DNA of 64,000 nt from Labrys sedimenti (GCF_034424805.1 NZ_JAXOUF010000002.1:248001-312000), one strand, 5' to 3'. Shown: positions 42,877 through 51,225, counted from the first letter of the stretch. The notes: generated by a model not told the origin, from the sequence alone. Made by a program: numbers and translations.

Positions 42877-43314
42877 TCAGCCCAGTCTCTCGGTGATCTT
42901 GTCGATCAGGCTTTCACGCAGGGCGCGGTAGGCGTCGAGCTTCTGCTCGCGGTTGCCGCTGGCGATGCTGGGGTCCGGCGTCGGCCAATATTCGACGTCG
43001 GCGGCCAGGGTGCGCGTGAGGTCGAGCGCCTTGTGGTGGGCCTGCGGGGCGAGGGTGATGATCAGGTCGAAGTTCAGCCCTTCCAGTTCTTCCAGATCCT
43101 CGAAGCTCTGGGGCCGGTGCTTGCCGAGCGAGATGCCGATCTCGTCCAGCGCGGCGGCGACGAAGGGGTCGGGTTCGCCCGGCCGCACGCCGGCCGAGCC
43201 GAAAAAGATCGATCGCCCGAAATAATAGCGCCCGATCGCCTCCGCCATGGGCGAACGGACGACATTGTGCGCACAGGCGAACAGGACCGACTGTGGACGG
43301 CGGCCCTCCTTCAC
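42877..43314 (-). CDS. Low-molecular-weight protein tyrosine phosphatase family
   Basis: A 145-residue protein with the signature loop CAHNVVRSPMAEA (CX5R-S) near the N-terminus and a DPS general-acid motif near residue 115. It also shows FGSAGVRPGEPDPFVAAALDEIG. The family includes phosphotyrosine phosphatases and arsenate reductases; the adjacent hisD/UPF0262 genes are its usual neighbours in Hyphomicrobiales. It ends the minus-strand gene row. Confidence 0.87.
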   Translation of the reverse strand: MKEGRRPQSVLFACAHNVVRSPMAEAIGRYYFGRSIFFGSAGVRPGEPDPFVAAALDEIGISLGKHRPQSFEDLEELEGLNFDLIITLAPQAHHKALDLTRTLAADVEYWPTPDPSIASGNREQKLDAYRALRESLIDKITERLG

Positions 43315-43317
43315 GCC

Positions 43318-43806
43318 TCAGCCTTTCCAGTAGAGCGCTGAAACAAGGGTGAACAGCCGCCTGGCAGTGGAGAGATCGAGGGCGATCTTGCCCATCAGCC
43401 TCTCGCGCAGGATTTCCGAGCCTTCATTGTGCAGGCCGCGCCGGGCCATGTCGATCGTCTCGATCTGGGAGGGCGTGGCGCTGCGGATGGCCGCGTAATA
43501 GCTGTCGCAGATGGTGAAATAGTCGCGCACCACGCGCCTGAGCGGCGTGAGCGAGAGGATATGCACTACCACCGGCCGGCTGTCGGCATCGCGGATGTCC
43601 AGGACGAGGCGGCCGTCCTGCAGGGAGATGTGCAGTCCGTAGGGGCCGGAATCATAGCCGACCGGCGAGAATACATTCTCCTCGATGAGGTCATAGGCGG
43701 CGACCCGCCGCTCATGTTCTTGATCCTGGCTGCCGCGCCCGATGCTGCGCTCATCGAGATGAACGGCGATCAACCGGCAGGTGGGGCTGAATTCCTCATT
43801 ATCCAT
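43318..43806 (-). CDS. UPF0262 family protein
   Basis: A 162-residue conserved protein of unknown function, recognised from RLIAVHLDERSIGRGSQDQEHERRVAAYDLIEEN, F-x-P-V-G-Y-D-S-G-P-Y-x-L-H-I-S, RRVVRDYFTICDSYYAAI, IETIDMARRGLHNEG and the final FTLVSALYW. It is found between hisD and a low-Mr phosphatase gene in many Alphaproteobacteria, as here. Confidence 0.9.
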   Translation of the reverse strand: MDNEEFSPTCRLIAVHLDERSIGRGSQDQEHERRVAAYDLIEENVFSPVGYDSGPYGLHISLQDGRLVLDIRDADSRPVVVHILSLTPLRRVVRDYFTICDSYYAAIRSATPSQIETIDMARRGLHNEGSEILRERLMGKIALDLSTARRLFTLVSALYWKG

Positions 43807-43838
43807 GACATCTCATAGCACGGTGCATGGGGTCTCAT

Positions 43839-43984
43839 AGAGCAAAGCGCGCCGAGCGGCACGCCCTATAGCGTTTTGCTCTATAGCGTTTTGCGATTTG
43901 ACGGAGTCACCAAGAATCGCAAAGACGCGTCGGAACAAAGAGTTAGTGCAAAGTGCGGTTCGAAGAAACCGCGCTTTGCTCTAG
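43839..43984 (+). repeat. RIME-like repeat, copy D (one full plus a nested partial copy)
   Basis: The full copy is 43881-43984. Before it are fragments (AGAGCAAAGCGC at 43839 and CTATAGCGTTTTGCT at 43866) of a second copy, suggesting insertion of one into another. The terminal CTAG (43981-43984) contains, on the minus strand, the TAG stop codon of hisD. Confidence 0.8.
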
Positions 43985-45276
43985 ATACGATTGCTGCGGA
44001 TCGAGATCGAACGGGCATGGGCGGCGAGGCCCTCCGCCTCGCCGAGCGCGATCGCGGCCGGGCCTATGGCCGCGAGCTGCTCGGGCCCGCATTTGAGGAT
44101 GGAGGTGCGCTTCATGAAGTCGAGCACGCCTAGGCCCGAGGAGAATTTGGCCGAGCGCGCCGTCGGCAGTACGTGGTTGGAGCCGCCGACATAGTCGCCG
44201 ATCGCCTCGGGCGTGTGGCCGCCGAGGAAGATGGCGCCGGCATTGCGGATGCGTGCCGCCAAAGCCTCGGCATCCCGGGTGATGATCTCCAGATGCTCGG
44301 CAGCGAGGCGATCCGCCAGCGGCGGGGCCTCGGCCAGCGAGGCCAGGGTAATGACGGCGCCATAGTCGCGCCAGCTCGCTCCGGCAATCTCGGCACGGGG
44401 CAGGGTGGCGAGCTGGGCTTCCACTTCGCGCTCCACCGCCTCCGCCAGTGCTGGGCTGTCGGTGATTAGGATCGACTGGGAGGCGCTGTCATGCTCTGCC
44501 TGGGCCAGCAGGTCGGCCGCGATCCAGGCCGGATTGGCACTGTCGTCGGCGATCACCAGCACTTCCGAAGGGCCGGCGATCATGTCGATGCCGACATGGC
44601 CGAAGACGCGGCGCTTGGCGGCGGCGACATAGGCATTGCCGGGCCCGGTGATCTTGGCGACGGGCGCGATGGTGGAAGTGCCATAGGCCAGGGCGGCAAC
44701 GGCCTGGGCGCCGCCGATGCGATAGACCTCGTCGACCTCGGCGAGCTTTGCCGCCGCCAGCACCAAGGGATTGAGGACGCCGCCCGGGCTTGGCACCACC
44801 ATCACCAGGCGAGGGCAGCCGGCAACCTTGGCGGGGATGGCGTTCATCAATACGGAAGAAGGATAGGCAGCCGTCCCGCCGGGTACATAGAGGCCGACGG
44901 CCTCGATCGCCGTCCAGCGCCAGCCAAGCTCCACCCCGAGGGCGTCCTTGAAAAGTGTGTCGGCAGGCTTCTGGCGTTCATGATAGGCGCGGATGCGGCT
45001 GGCCGCCAAGGCCAGGGCTTCGAGCGCGCCGGCATCGCACTGGCCCTGCGCCGCCTCGATCTCCGCGGCGCTGACGCGCATGGTTTCAGGGCTGAGCGTC
45101 AGTCGGTCGAAGCGGGCGGTATAATCGATCACCGCCGCATCGCCACGTGCGACCACATCCTCGATGATGGCGCGCACGGAGGCGTCGACATCTTCCGAGA
45201 TCTCGCGCTTGGTGGCGAGAAGGGTGGCGAAGGCGTTGGCGAAATCGGCCTGGGCGCTGTGGAGCCGAACCGGCAT
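43981..45276 (-). CDS. hisD: Histidinol dehydrogenase
   Basis: A 431-residue enzyme. Motifs are LYVPGGTAAYPSSVLMNAIPAKVAG, AAVAALAYGTSTIAPVAKITGPGNAYV, IDMIAGPSEVLVIAD, QAEHDSASQSILIT, EHLEI and GGSNHVLPT. It oxidises histidinol to histidine in two NAD-dependent steps; the zinc-binding Gln/His (QAEHD) are present. The last residues (SIRSNRI) run into a RIME-like repeat that provides the stop. Another copy lies just upstream of its start, so the gene is bracketed by repeats. Confidence 0.96.
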   Translation of the reverse strand: MPVRLHSAQADFANAFATLLATKREISEDVDASVRAIIEDVVARGDAAVIDYTARFDRLTLSPETMRVSAAEIEAAQGQCDAGALEALALAASRIRAYHERQKPADTLFKDALGVELGWRWTAIEAVGLYVPGGTAAYPSSVLMNAIPAKVAGCPRLVMVVPSPGGVLNPLVLAAAKLAEVDEVYRIGGAQAVAALAYGTSTIAPVAKITGPGNAYVAAAKRRVFGHVGIDMIAGPSEVLVIADDSANPAWIAADLLAQAEHDSASQSILITDSPALAEAVEREVEAQLATLPRAEIAGASWRDYGAVITLASLAEAPPLADRLAAEHLEIITRDAEALAARIRNAGAIFLGGHTPEAIGDYVGGSNHVLPTARSAKFSSGLGVLDFMKRTSILKCGPEQLAAIGPAAIALGEAEGLAAHARSISIRSNRI

Positions 45277-45299
45277 GGCATTTCCTTGTGCGGCGGGAA

Positions 45300-45399
45300 G
45301 CGTTTAGCGATTTGGCAGTTATGCCAAGAATCGCAAAGACGCGTCGAACCAAAGAGTTAGAGCAAACAAGCGTTTCCGTCTAAATGCGCTTTGCTCTAG
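45300..45399 (+). repeat. RIME-like two-hairpin repeat, copy E
   Basis: From GCGTTTAGCGATTTGGCAG to TTTGCTCTAG, in the same orientation as copies B, C and D. Palindrome 1 includes the pair GGCAGTTATGCC; the linker GACGCGTCGAACCAAAGAGTTAG is intact; palindrome 2 is degenerate. It starts 24 bp upstream of the hisD start codon and must lie within or beside its promoter. Confidence 0.8.
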
Positions 45400-45506
45400 G
45401 AGAAACGAAGTCAGCGGGCCGCTAATGACAAGAAACCGAGCCCGGCTTCAAGAGAAATGCGTCGGGCGGCCATCCCGTGTCGGGTTCTTGTCGCGTGAAT
45501 GAGGCG

Positions 45507-45947
45507 CTATACCCGGGCGGGTGGCGGGGAGCCGCAGGGCCAAGCCGGGCCGAGATCGGACATCGCCGCTTCCAGGCACTCCACCTCGAGGCGGATGGCG
45601 GCGCCGCCCTCGAAATAGAGCGTCACCAGCCCTGCCGGATCGTCGCTCACCTCGAAGGAGATCGACAGCAGTACGGCCTTCCGGCTGGCATTCTGCTCGA
45701 AATGCGAACGCTTGACCCCGAGAACCCGCTCGAAATGCAGGCCCGAGCGCCGCCTCGTGCGTTCGCCGCTCTGGGCGCCGCACCAGTCATAGCGGTCCAT
45801 CACCAGGGCGAAGCGTTTCTCGTGCGGCAGGAAGGCGATTTCGGCCGGCGCGACGGCGGCATCCTGGAGATGGGTGGAGATGACCTCCAGGTCCTCTCCA
45901 TCGAAGGCAAGCAGCTTGAGGGGTTCGGGCGACAGCATGAAATGCAT
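45507..45947 (-). CDS. DUF2948 family protein
   Basis: About 146 residues from MHFMLSPEPLKLLAFDGEDLEVISTHLQDA (ATG 45947; ATG 45938 is also possible). The AEIAFLPHEKRFALVMDRYDW block is the family hallmark. The function is unknown. Its place next to hisD and UPF0262 is conserved in Hyphomicrobiales, which supports the call. The in-frame upstream extension lacks family similarity. Confidence 0.87.
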   Translation of the reverse strand: MHFMLSPEPLKLLAFDGEDLEVISTHLQDAAVAPAEIAFLPHEKRFALVMDRYDWCGAQSGERTRRRSGLHFERVLGVKRSHFEQNASRKAVLLSISFEVSDDPAGLVTLYFEGGAAIRLEVECLEAAMSDLGPAWPCGSPPPARV

Positions 45948-46125
45948 GTAATGTTCCACGGGCCGCGCGGCAAGAGGTCGCGGAAATCGAGGCTTCCAGG
46001 ATGCGCCCTTCGCAACAATGTCGGTACCGATGACGAGATGCCGAGGCTGCCCGGAAGAATGGCGGTTCCACGAAGCAGTCGCCCGGCGTATGACAGGGAT
46101 GACCCATCCAAGAGTGCCAATGCCC

Positions 46126-47823
46126 ATGTCGGTGTCCAAAGTAGAGCCCAGCTCCGAGTCCCAATCCCGCAATGGTGGCCGCCTGATCGTCGATGCACTG
46201 GTGGCGCAGGGTGTCGAACATGTCTTCTGCGTGCCGGGCGAATCCTATCTCGCCGTGCTCGATGCCCTGCATGATGCTCCGATCAACGTCACGGTCTGCC
46301 GCCAGGAAGGCGGCGCGGCCATGATGGCCGAAGCGGCTGGCAAGCTCACCGGGCGGCCAGGCATCTGCATGGTGACGCGCGGGCCCGGCGCCACCAATGC
46401 CTCCCATGGCGTCCATATCGCCATGCAGGATTCCACGCCGATGATTCTCTTCATCGGCCAGATCGAAACCGGCATGCGCGAGCGCGAGGCTTTCCAGGAG
46501 GTCGACTACAAGGCTTTCTTCGGCTCGATGGCTAAATGGGTGGTGGAGATCGACAAGGCGGAACGCATCCCCGAATTGGTGACCCGCGCCTTCCGCGTCG
46601 CCATGCAGGGGCGTCCGGGGCCAGTGGTGGTCGCCCTGCCGGAGGACATGCTGGTCGAGGCCGCCACGGTTGCCGATGCGGCCTTCATCGAGCCGGCGCA
46701 AACCTGGCCGGGCCGGGACGAGATGGCTCGCCTCGAGGCCCTGCTCGGCGAAGCGAAGAAGCCTCTACTGATCGTCGGCGGTTCGGGCTGGTCGCAGGCG
46801 GCGGTGACGAGCCTCGTCCGCTTCGCAGAACGCTTCGACCTGCCTGTCGGTACCTCTTTCCGCCGCCAGATGCTGTTTCCGGCCGATCATCCCAACTATG
46901 CCGGCGATGTCGGCATCGGCCCCAATCCCAAGCTGGCGCAGCGCATCAAGGAGGCGGATCTCCTGATCCTGGCGGGTGGGCGGCTTTCCGAAATGCCGTC
47001 CTCCTCCTATTCGCTGGTGGACATTCCCACCCCTCGTCAGAAACTCGTCCACATCCATGCCGGTGCGGAGGAATTGGGGCGGGTCTACCAGCCCACCCTC
47101 GCCATTCACGCGACGGCCCAGGCTTTCGCCTCGGCGCTGGAGGAACTGCGGCCGCCCGGCAGCCTGCCTTGGTCGGCCGAGACGCGCCAGGCGAACCGGG
47201 ATTTCCACGACTGGACCGACGAGCCCAAGCCCATCCCCGGCACTTTCCAATATGGCGAGGCTTTACTCTGGCTGCGCGACCGCCTGCCCGAGGATGCGGT
47301 GATCTGCAACGGCGCCGGCAACTACGCCATCTGGGTGCAACGCTATCTGCGCTTCCGCCGCTTCGGGACGCAGCTCGCGCCGACATCAGGCTCGATGGGC
47401 TATGGCGTACCGGCGGCCGTGGCCGCCAAGGCCCTTGACCGTGCGAAGACCGTGGTCTGCTTTGCCGGTGACGGCTGCTTCATGATGAACGGCCAGGAAT
47501 TCGCCACCGCCGTGCAGTACGACCTGCCGATCATCGTGGTCGTCGTCGACAACGGCATGTACGGCACCATCCGCATGCATCAGGAGCGCGAATTCCCCGG
47601 GCGCATTTCGGCGACGAAGCTCAAGAACCCGGATTTCGCCGCCTATGCCGTCGCTTTCGGTGGGCATGGCGAGACGGTGACGACGGCCGCCGAATTCGGG
47701 CCGGCCTTCGAGCGGGCGGTGGCCTCCGGCAAGCCCGCCATACTGCATTGCCGCATGGATCCGGAAGCGATCACGCCGATGACCACGATCACCCGGATCC
47801 GCGAGCAGGCCTTGGCGAAATGA
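46126..47823 (+). CDS. Thiamine diphosphate-dependent enzyme (acetolactate synthase-like)
   Basis: About 565 residues from MSVSKVEPSSESQSRNGG (an ATG at 46120 is two codons earlier). N-terminal Pyr domain: VDALVAQGVEHVFCVPGESYLAVLD, with the ThDP-activating Glu in VCRQEGGAAMMAEA. The C-terminal PP domain has GDGCFMMNGQEFATAVQYDLPIIVVVVDNGMYGTIRMHQE with the GDG...NG Mg-ThDP motif. The family includes acetolactate synthase, benzoylformate decarboxylase and oxalyl-CoA decarboxylase; no regulatory subunit is adjacent, so catabolic or unassigned activity is likely. Confidence 0.88.
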   Translation: MSVSKVEPSSESQSRNGGRLIVDALVAQGVEHVFCVPGESYLAVLDALHDAPINVTVCRQEGGAAMMAEAAGKLTGRPGICMVTRGPGATNASHGVHIAMQDSTPMILFIGQIETGMREREAFQEVDYKAFFGSMAKWVVEIDKAERIPELVTRAFRVAMQGRPGPVVVALPEDMLVEAATVADAAFIEPAQTWPGRDEMARLEALLGEAKKPLLIVGGSGWSQAAVTSLVRFAERFDLPVGTSFRRQMLFPADHPNYAGDVGIGPNPKLAQRIKEADLLILAGGRLSEMPSSSYSLVDIPTPRQKLVHIHAGAEELGRVYQPTLAIHATAQAFASALEELRPPGSLPWSAETRQANRDFHDWTDEPKPIPGTFQYGEALLWLRDRLPEDAVICNGAGNYAIWVQRYLRFRRFGTQLAPTSGSMGYGVPAAVAAKALDRAKTVVCFAGDGCFMMNGQEFATAVQYDLPIIVVVVDNGMYGTIRMHQEREFPGRISATKLKNPDFAAYAVAFGGHGETVTTAAEFGPAFERAVASGKPAILHCRMDPEAITPMTTITRIREQALAK

Positions 47824-48284
47824 CGATATCTTCCTGGGATCGCAGGCTTCCAGCCTGCTCTTCCCTCTCTCTAGGCTCGGTATTTTCAAGAGCAGGCTGG
47901 AAGCCGGCGATCCCAGGGATCCTCACCCTTCTCCTTCTGGCATCGCCTGCCTTCGCCGGCGATGCCGTCAAGGGAAAGGCTGGTTTTGCGCGTTGCGCGG
48001 CCTGCCACCGGGTCGGCGAAGGCGCCAAGAATGTCGTGGGACCCCAGCTCAACGGCGTTGTCGGACGTCCCGCCGCCACCGCGCCGGACTATGTCTATTC
48101 GCAAGCGATGAAGGCATCGGGCAAGACCTGGGACGAGGCCTCCCTGCGCATCTTCCTCGCCCATCCTTCGGCTGTCGTGCCCGGCACCAAGATGACCTTT
48201 GCCGGCATCCGTGACGCCGCCACGGTGGAGGATGTCATCGCCTATCTCGCGACCTTCGACGCCGAAGGGAAGGCAAAGCCATGA
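47820..48284 (+). CDS. c-type cytochrome with repeat-derived leader insertion
   Basis: 154 residues from ATG 47820, which overlaps the upstream stop (ATGA). After MTIS comes a translated palindromic element (SWDRRLPACS ... RAGWKPAIPG). Then follows a hydrophobic signal core (ILTLLLLASPAFA/GDAV). The mature class-I cytochrome has CAACH haem binding, GPQLNGVVGRPA, and the Met ligand in PGTKMTFAG. It should be periplasmic and act in electron transfer. The inserted element makes the leader about 46 residues with a charged n-region. Confidence 0.87.
   Translation: MTISSWDRRLPACSSLSLGSVFSRAGWKPAIPGILTLLLLASPAFAGDAVKGKAGFARCAACHRVGEGAKNVVGPQLNGVVGRPAATAPDYVYSQAMKASGKTWDEASLRIFLAHPSAVVPGTKMTFAGIRDAATVEDVIAYLATFDAEGKAKP
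47833..47917. repeat. Paired-inverted-arm element inside the cytochrome c leader
   Basis: Two 30-bp inverted arms (47833-47862 and 47888-47917) match at 29 of 30 positions around a 25-bp spacer. Each arm carries a mini-palindrome (CAGGCTTCCAGCCTG). The whole element is translated in frame between the start codon and the signal-peptide core. Confidence 0.8.
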
Positions 48285-48883
48285 GCCGCCCGCTCCAGAA
48301 CCGTGTCACGCCCTTCGGCGACATCGTCGCCATACCGGCGCGCGGCACGATGATGGGCATTCGCGGAGGCCGGATCCATGACGAGACCAAGCGCCTGACG
48401 CGCCGGCGCTGGACGTCCAGGCGCTGGATCTGCTGCGAGCTGTCGTTCAAGGGGCGATGGCGGGAGGTCATGGGCCCCGGCTACACGCATCTGTTCTTCT
48501 TGGACGAGGTCACGGCCTTGGCGGCCGGCCATCGCCCCTGCTTCGAATGCCGTCGGCCTGACGCGCTGGCATACCAGGCCGCCTTTCCCGAGCCTGGGGC
48601 AGGCGCCGATCGCATGGATGAGATCCTGCACGCGGAGCGCCTTGGCGAACATCAGATGGAGGACACCGCGAACCTCCCCGACGGTGCCGTCTGGACCGAT
48701 GGCGAAGATGCCTTCACACGCCGCGAGGGCAGGGTGCTGCGCTGGTCTCCCGAGCGCTGGGAGGAGGGGGAGTGGCGGGGTCGGCCTGCACGGCTCTTGA
48801 CGCCGCCGGCGAGCGTCGCGGCCCTGCGCAACGGCTTCAAGCCAAGATGGCACGATACCGCTCAAGGTGTGCCAATCTCCTGA
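48281..48883 (+). CDS. Conserved hypothetical protein with GHRPCxECRR motif
   Basis: A 200-residue protein whose start overlaps the cytochrome stop (ATGA). It shows RVTPFGDIVAIPARGTMMGIRGG, RRWTSRRWICCELSFKGRWREVM, YTHLFFLDEVTALAAGHRPCFECRRPDA. The Cys residues (ICC, PCFECRR) suggest a structural or metal site. I know this pattern from uncharacterised proteins only. The last residues (GVPIS) are encoded by an inverted-arm repeat. Confidence 0.75.
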   Translation: MSRPLQNRVTPFGDIVAIPARGTMMGIRGGRIHDETKRLTRRRWTSRRWICCELSFKGRWREVMGPGYTHLFFLDEVTALAAGHRPCFECRRPDALAYQAAFPEPGAGADRMDEILHAERLGEHQMEDTANLPDGAVWTDGEDAFTRREGRVLRWSPERWEEGEWRGRPARLLTPPASVAALRNGFKPRWHDTAQGVPIS

Positions 48884-48938
48884 TCGGCCGGGGGCACAGG
48901 GCTGGAAGCAAGAAATGCCGATCTTGAGATCGGCACAC
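48867..48938. repeat. Paired-inverted-arm element between convergent genes
   Basis: The 21-bp arms 48867-48887 and 48918-48938 are inverted and match at 18 of 21. The right arm contains CCGATCTTGAGATCGG. The left arm overlaps the end of the 48281 gene; the right ends 5 bp from the stop of the Crp/Fnr gene. Confidence 0.65.
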
Positions 48939-48942
48939 CCGA

Positions 48943-49629
48943 TCAGTCCGCCAGGGCCGCCGAGATCCGCTTGTTGAGCTCTTCCGGATTGACCAAGGCG
49001 AGAGCCCCGCGGGTCTTGCTGACCAGGCCTTCCTTTTCCAGCGCCGAAAGCTCGCGCGAGACCGCCTCGCGGCGGCAGCCGATGCGGGCGGCGAGGTCGT
49101 GGTGGAAGGGCGGCGGTGAGAGCACACGCTGCCCCGGATGGCTCGCGCGAGGCTGGGAGAGGCGGATGAGCTCGGCATAGAGCCGGTGCTTGGTCTGCAG
49201 GAAGGAGTGCTCGGCCAGCTTGGTGTTGAGCGCGCGCACGCGGCTGGCGAGCAACTGCAGGATTTGCTTGCAGACAGAGGCGTTCTCGGTGAGCAGCTCC
49301 ATGAAGACCGGGCCGGAGATGATGCACATCTGCGAGCGGTTGAGCGCGGTCACGTTGGCCGAGCGTCCGACGCCGTCGATGGCCGACAATTCCCCGAAGA
49401 ACTGGCCGCCGCCGAGCTCGGCCAGGATCACTTCCTTGCCGGTGATGGTGCGGTAGAGCACGCGCACCTTGCCGGAGATCAGGAAATAGACGTCGTTGGA
49501 ATTGTCGTCATAGTCGACGACCAGCTCGTTCTCCTCGAACTTGGCCCAACGCACCCGGCCGTCGAAGGCCTTGATCGTGGCTTCGTCCAACGATTGGAAC
49601 AATGGAATCTGGGACAGGGTATTCGACAT
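48943..49629 (-). CDS. Crp/Fnr family transcriptional regulator
   Basis: A 228-residue protein with an N-terminal cyclic-nucleotide-binding domain (FLISGKVRVLYRTITGKEVILAELGGGQFFGELSAIDG) and a C-terminal winged helix (HHDLAARIGCRREAVSRELSALEKEGLVSKTRG). The G-E-L-S-A sequence with Ala-Asn near SANVTA suggests a Crp-like ligand pocket, without the Fnr cysteine cluster. Targets are unknown. It is divergent from ddl and convergent with the hypothetical gene. Confidence 0.9.
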   Translation of the reverse strand: MSNTLSQIPLFQSLDEATIKAFDGRVRWAKFEENELVVDYDDNSNDVYFLISGKVRVLYRTITGKEVILAELGGGQFFGELSAIDGVGRSANVTALNRSQMCIISGPVFMELLTENASVCKQILQLLASRVRALNTKLAEHSFLQTKHRLYAELIRLSQPRASHPGQRVLSPPPFHHDLAARIGCRREAVSRELSALEKEGLVSKTRGALALVNPEELNKRISAALAD

Positions 49630-49659
49630 CGTTCCTCCGCTGAAGCGCCTGCCGAGCCG

Positions 49660-49710
49660 TAGAGCAAAGCGCGTTCATTCCATGAATGTCACGATCGGAA
49701 TTCGATCGTG
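49660..49710. repeat. RIME remnant (copy F) and adjacent palindromes
   Basis: TAGAGCAAAGCGCG (49660-49673) is the end of a RIME-like copy. It is followed by CATTCCATGAATG and by the perfect CACGATCG-GAATT-CGATCGTG palindrome (49690-49710). They lie in the divergent region between the Crp/Fnr regulator and ddl and could include an operator. Confidence 0.4.
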
Positions 49711-49898
49711 GCGGGCCTCCATCGCCGCGCAAAGTGCTTCATGGCGCGCTTCGTGGCAAGTCTGCGCATCCAAGATCCTGCTACCACCAACCTGGCCACG
49801 GAATTTCCATGGAATGGCGACGAGATCGCAATTTGCCTGGTCGCCTGCAGCACCTTATTTTCGAGGCAACGATTCGGTTCAATATTCAAGGAAACACG

Positions 49899-51101
49899 AT
49901 GTCGAAAACGCGCGTCGCGGTGCTGTTCGGTGGGCGCTCGCCCGAGCATGACGTCTCCATCGTTTCAGGCCTGCAGGCGCTCAATGCGCTCGACAGTTCG
50001 AAATATGAGGGCTTTCCCGTCTATATAGCGGGAGATGGGGCCTGGTTCACCGGCGATGCCCTGCGCAACCGCGCCAACTACATCCCGGACGAAGAGGCTC
50101 GGCGCGGGCTGACACGGGTCGATCTCGATTTGTCGGCCGGCAAGGGGCTGCTGATCCCGCGCGGCAAGACCGGGCTTTTTGCCAAGAAGCCCGTGCCGAT
50201 CGAGTTCGACGTCGCCCTGCTCGCCTTCCACGGCAATATCGGCGAGGACGGCCAGATGCAGGGCGTGTTTGAGACCGCCAACGTGCCCTATACCGGCGCG
50301 CGCACCCTGGCTTCGGCCGTCCTGATGGACAAGGCCATCACCAAGCGGGCCTTTGCCGGACGCGGTATCGGCATGCTGCCGGATGTGGTGGTCTCGCGCC
50401 CCGCGACCGGCCTGGTGCCCGACAAGGCGGGCCTGGAAGCCGCGCTCAAGAACATCGCCTTCCCTGTGATCGTCAAGCCGGCGCATCTGGGATCTTCGAT
50501 CGGCGTCGCCAGGGCCGAGGACGTCGACACCGTGCGCCAGGTGCTGCCCGGCATCTTCAAGTTCGACACCCACGCGATCATCGAGCCTTTCGTCGAGAAT
50601 CTGGTCGAATACAACGTCGCCGTGCGCCGGGAGAAGGGCGAGATCGTCACCTCGGCCATCGAGCGGCCCAAGCGCGAGACAGACCTGCTCGACTTCAAGA
50701 CCAAATACATGTCCGGCGGCTCCAAGAAGACCGGCGGCGGCAAGCAGCCGGGGGCTTCGAGCCAGGGCATGCTGTCGCTGACGCGCGACATCAATCCCGA
50801 CCTGCCGGCGGCCATGGAGAATACGATCCGGCAATGGGCGACGGAGGCCTTCGACGCCGTGAACGGCACCGGCGCGCCGCGCATCGATTTCCTGTCCAAT
50901 GAGCGGACGGGCGAGGTCTGGCTGAACGAAGTCAATCCCTGCCCGGGTTCCTTCGGCTACTTCCTCTGGGAGGCCGCGGCCAAGCCGGTGCTGTTCACCG
51001 CCCTGCTCGACCAGCTCATCGAGGAAGCCAAGGCCTGCCACCGCGCTGCCCAGCTGCCGAGCGACCCGACGCCGACGGATGCGCGGCTGTTCAAGCGGTG
51101 A
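49899..51101 (+). CDS. ddl: D-alanine--D-alanine ligase
   Basis: 400 residues from MSKTRVAVLFGGRSPEHDVSIVSG; the upstream open frame is leader. It is an ATP-grasp ligase: LLAFHGNIGEDGQMQGVFETANVPYTG, FPVIVKPAHLGSSIGV, IIEPFVENLVEYNVAV and WLNEVNPCPGSFGYFLWEAA. It forms D-Ala-D-Ala for peptidoglycan. At 400 residues it is longer than typical Ddl (about 310-360), with extra sequence in the omega-loop region (KYMSGGSKKTGGGKQPGASS), so it may be a specialised second ligase. Confidence 0.87.
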   Translation: MSKTRVAVLFGGRSPEHDVSIVSGLQALNALDSSKYEGFPVYIAGDGAWFTGDALRNRANYIPDEEARRGLTRVDLDLSAGKGLLIPRGKTGLFAKKPVPIEFDVALLAFHGNIGEDGQMQGVFETANVPYTGARTLASAVLMDKAITKRAFAGRGIGMLPDVVVSRPATGLVPDKAGLEAALKNIAFPVIVKPAHLGSSIGVARAEDVDTVRQVLPGIFKFDTHAIIEPFVENLVEYNVAVRREKGEIVTSAIERPKRETDLLDFKTKYMSGGSKKTGGGKQPGASSQGMLSLTRDINPDLPAAMENTIRQWATEAFDAVNGTGAPRIDFLSNERTGEVWLNEVNPCPGSFGYFLWEAAAKPVLFTALLDQLIEEAKACHRAAQLPSDPTPTDARLFKR

Positions 51102-51113
51102 TTTAACGCGTTC

Positions 51114-51196
51114 CCGGGTGCGCGGACGTCCTGTCCGCTTCTTCCTCTCCTGCAAGCGCGATGTTTCCAAGAGCGGGCAAGATGCCCGCGCACCGG
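51114..51196. repeat. Paired-inverted-arm element between convergent genes
   Basis: Imperfect inverted arms at 51114-51143 (core GCGGACGTCCTGTCCGC) and 51169-51196 (core GCGGGCAAGATGCCCGC), separated by 25 bp. It fills the gap between convergent ddl and the molybdenum hydroxylase gene. The core resembles those at 33968 and 37701. Confidence 0.65.
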
Positions 51197-51225
51197 AAAA
51201 TCCTGCTTCAGGATCGGTCCGAATC

